Part shown: positions 5,134-6,875 of the stretch, in pieces | Layout of the letters: every line of letters starts with the position of its first letter | How positions within the stretch are numbered: the first letter of the stretch is position 1 | Source of the DNA: Synergistetes bacterium JGI 0000079-D21 | GTDB taxonomy: Bacteria; Synergistota; Synergistia; Synergistales; 79-D21 | DNA length: 6,875 nucleotides | NCBI GenBank assembly: GCA_000402835.1 | Contig: AQRZ01000051.1 | Coordinates: 26,112 to 32,986, forward strand | Direction: 5' to 3' | Position numbers and translations under genes: made by a program | Notes under the pieces: model-generated | What the model was told of the DNA's origin: nothing | What the model saw: the letters and a program-made list of their open reading frames with translations, nothing else | Database searches by the model: none

Positions 5134-6208
5134 ACGGACCCGAGAGAGGGTACTGGCTGCGGCCGCGGCCCTCGAAAGGCTGGCCGACCGGCCGCTGAAA
5201 TTCATGGAGGTTTGCGGAACCCATACGGTCTCGGTTTACAGGTCGGGGCTGAGATCCCTTTTCCCCGAGGGTCTTTCTCTGGTTTCGGGTCCCGGTTGTC
5301 CGGTCTGCGTAACGGCCCAGGAAGAAATCGATTCCCTGATTCGGCTTTCGGCAATGGAAAAGGTAATCGTTGCAACCTACGGGGACATGCTCCGCGTCCC
5401 TGGAAGCTCGACTTCGCTGGCCGAAGCGAGGTCAAGCGGCGCCTCAGTCCGTATCGTGCTCTCCGCGGCGGAAGCCCTGGCGCTCGCCATGGACACGCCG
5501 AACCGGATCGTGGTGTTTGCGGGCGTCGGGTTCGAAACGACGGCTCCCGCCACGGCAGCCGTCGTCCTGCAGGCAGCCCGGCAAAACGTGGAGAATTTTC
5601 TGGTCCTCAACCTTCACAAGACGGTGCCCGCAGTGCTGGAAACGTTGGCATCCGATCCGGAGCTGGCCCTGGACGGGTTCCTGCTGCCGGGTCACGTCAG
5701 CACGATCCTAGGGCTTTCGCCCTACCTTCCGATTCCCGAAAAATACAACCTCGCTTGTGTTGTCGCAGGATTCGAGCCCGACCAGATCATGGCCGGGATC
5801 ACCCTGCTGGCTCTCCAGAAAAGGAGCGGAGTCTTTTCCGTCCAGTGCGCGTATCGGGAGGCCGTCCGCCCAACCGGAAACCCCCACGCCAGGGAGCTGC
5901 TCGAAACCGTCTTCGAAGAGTCGGATTCAAACTGGAGGGGCCTCGGTTTGCTGCCGCGATCCGGCTTGAGGTTCCGGTCTGCCTATTCGGCTTTCGACGC
6001 AAGAATCCGCCTCGGGATTTCGGATGTCCCGGCAAGAGAGCCGGCGGGGTGCCGGTGCGGAGATGTCCTTGCCGGAAGGATTTCTCCATTTGGTTGCCCG
6101 CTGTTCGCACGGGCCTGTTCCCCCGAAACCCCCGTCGGCCCCTGCATGGTGTCATCCGAGGGAAGCTGCTCCGCCGCATACCGTTACGGAAGAGGTGAAC
6201 CTTCATGA
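5126..6208 (+). CDS. hypD: [NiFe]-hydrogenase maturation protein HypD
   Basis: Iron-sulfur scaffold protein of 360 residues, normal family length, on which the Fe(CN)2CO moiety is assembled together with HypC and HypE. Visible signatures are CGTH (30-33), GPGCPVC (55-61) with the cysteine pair Cys58/Cys61, GFETTAP (135-141), LPGHVS, and a C-terminal cysteine-rich region containing CRCGDVLAG, FGCPLF and GPCMVSSEGSC that binds the [4Fe-4S] cluster. ATG 5126 is chosen because the sequence before it in this frame is only the overlapping hypC read in another phase. The gene overlaps hypC by 8 nt and ends in an ATGA junction with hypE. Confidence 0.97.
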   Translation: MGERTRERVLAAAAALERLADRPLKFMEVCGTHTVSVYRSGLRSLFPEGLSLVSGPGCPVCVTAQEEIDSLIRLSAMEKVIVATYGDMLRVPGSSTSLAEARSSGASVRIVLSAAEALALAMDTPNRIVVFAGVGFETTAPATAAVVLQAARQNVENFLVLNLHKTVPAVLETLASDPELALDGFLLPGHVSTILGLSPYLPIPEKYNLACVVAGFEPDQIMAGITLLALQKRSGVFSVQCAYREAVRPTGNPHARELLETVFEESDSNWRGLGLLPRSGLRFRSAYSAFDARIRLGISDVPAREPAGCRCGDVLAGRISPFGCPLFARACSPETPVGPCMVSSEGSCSAAYRYGRGEPS

Positions 6209-6875
6209 AACCGATTTCCCTTTCCCAGGGAAGCGGGGGAAGGCAAAGCCAGCGCCTTGTCAGCGCCATCCTGGAGGCCACTGGAGAAACCCCTGATTTC
6301 CCGCTCGAAGATTGCGCCTTCCTCGAAAAGGGCCTCGCTATGACGATCGATGGATACACCGTGAGCCCCCTTTCCTTCCCGGGCGGGCATATCGGCAAAC
6401 TTGCCGTCTGCGGTACCCTGAACGACCTTGCCTGCAGGGGAGCAAGGCCTCTTTTTCTCGCCCTGGGGGTCATCGCGGAAGAAGGGTTCGACGAAGACGA
6501 GCTTCTCGGCTACCTTGGAGATGCCGCTGGGATCTGCCGTCAAATCGGGGTCCGGATCGTTACGGGAGACACCAAGGTCGTCCCCAAAGGGCAGCTCGAT
6601 CGTCTTGTCCTGACGACGGCAGGTATCGGAAAATCCTCCCTGCCGAAAACATTGGGCATTCAATCGATCCGCGCGGGAGACTCGCTTCTCCTGACCGGTC
6701 CGATTGGCCTGCATGGAGCCACGATCGCCGCCTTGAGGTACGGCTTGGAGAGCGAAGGATTGGCCTCCGATTGCGCCCCCTTGTGGGAAACGATCGAAGG
6801 CATCCTGGATTTTGACGGGCTTAGGGCCATCCGGGACTGCACCCGCGGTGGTCTCGCGACGGTGCTTTGTGAATG
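6205..6875 (+). CDS. hypE: [NiFe]-hydrogenase maturation protein HypE (3' end beyond window)
   Basis: PurM/SelD-fold ATPase that dehydrates the carbamoylated C-terminal cysteine supplied by HypF to thiocyanate, the source of the cyanide ligands. 223 codons are visible; about 110 residues, including the C-terminal cysteine tail, lie beyond the window and cannot be checked. Supporting motifs are GSGGR (9-13), VSPLSFPGG, IGKLAVCGTLNDLA, RIVTGDTKVVPKG, LTTAGIG and TRGGLATVL (213-221). The start ATG 6205 overlaps the hypD stop as ATGA, with GGAAGAGGTGA upstream. Small departures from the common pattern are Gln8 where His usually precedes the glycine-rich loop, and Cys at 212 and 222 where Pro and Asn are frequent. 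The family call is secure and selenophosphate synthetase is excluded by the HypE-specific motifs and the neighbours. Confidence 0.96.
   Translation, partial: MKPISLSQGSGGRQSQRLVSAILEATGETPDFPLEDCAFLEKGLAMTIDGYTVSPLSFPGGHIGKLAVCGTLNDLACRGARPLFLALGVIAEEGFDEDELLGYLGDAAGICRQIGVRIVTGDTKVVPKGQLDRLVLTTAGIGKSSLPKTLGIQSIRAGDSLLLTGPIGLHGATIAALRYGLESEGLASDCAPLWETIEGILDFDGLRAIRDCTRGGLATVLCE

Noticed and set aside
1..6875. CRISPR arrays, insertion sequences, tRNA or rRNA genes
   Set aside because: No regularly spaced repeats, transposase-like frames, terminal inverted repeats or cloverleaf-like segments were found by eye.

Overview
The window looks like a piece of the genome of a strictly anaerobic, amino-acid-fermenting bacterium with moderately high GC. 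It carries the start of a glycine reductase (Stickland-type) operon, a sodium-coupled amino-acid transporter, a nitrilase-family amidohydrolase and the start of a [NiFe]-hydrogenase maturation operon. A Synergistota-like organism or a GC-rich member of the Clostridia fits this mix, but that assignment is an inference from gene content. TGA is used as a normal stop in hypC and hypD, so the standard bacterial code applies.

Layout. Positions 1-2288 (minus strand, read right to left) hold the glycine reductase block: a sigma70-like promoter (2261-2288), a glycine riboswitch aptamer (2146-2237), a leader that can pair with the start region of the next gene, then grdX, trxA (thioredoxin) and grdE. 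grdE runs off the left edge of the window. Positions 2309-2349 are a strong intrinsic terminator that separates this block from the upstream minus-strand gene for a sodium:neurotransmitter symporter family transporter (2376-3719). That transporter has a 254-base leader containing a second terminator-like hairpin. Next on the minus strand is a nitrilase-superfamily hydrolase (3974-4768). It is divergent from the plus-strand hypC-hypD-hypE operon (4894 to the right edge), with both directions apparently served by promoters whose -35 boxes overlap.

How the parts work together. Glycine is probably sensed by the riboswitch, which would switch on glycine reductase. GrdE is a substrate-binding precursor of component B, thioredoxin re-reduces the complex, and the selenoprotein partners GrdA and GrdB are expected just beyond the left edge. 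The symporter could import the amino acid substrate. HypCDE serve hydrogenase assembly and so hydrogen metabolism, a common redox partner of amino-acid fermentation.

The most notable observation is that the recognisable GrdX reading frame (2044 down to 1643) contains an in-frame TGA at codon 20. The GrdX-like N-terminus lies before it and the rest of the protein after it, in the same frame. A hairpin follows directly after the TGA. Because this operon type requires selenocysteine decoding, the TGA may be read as selenocysteine. A nonsense mutation is the main alternative.
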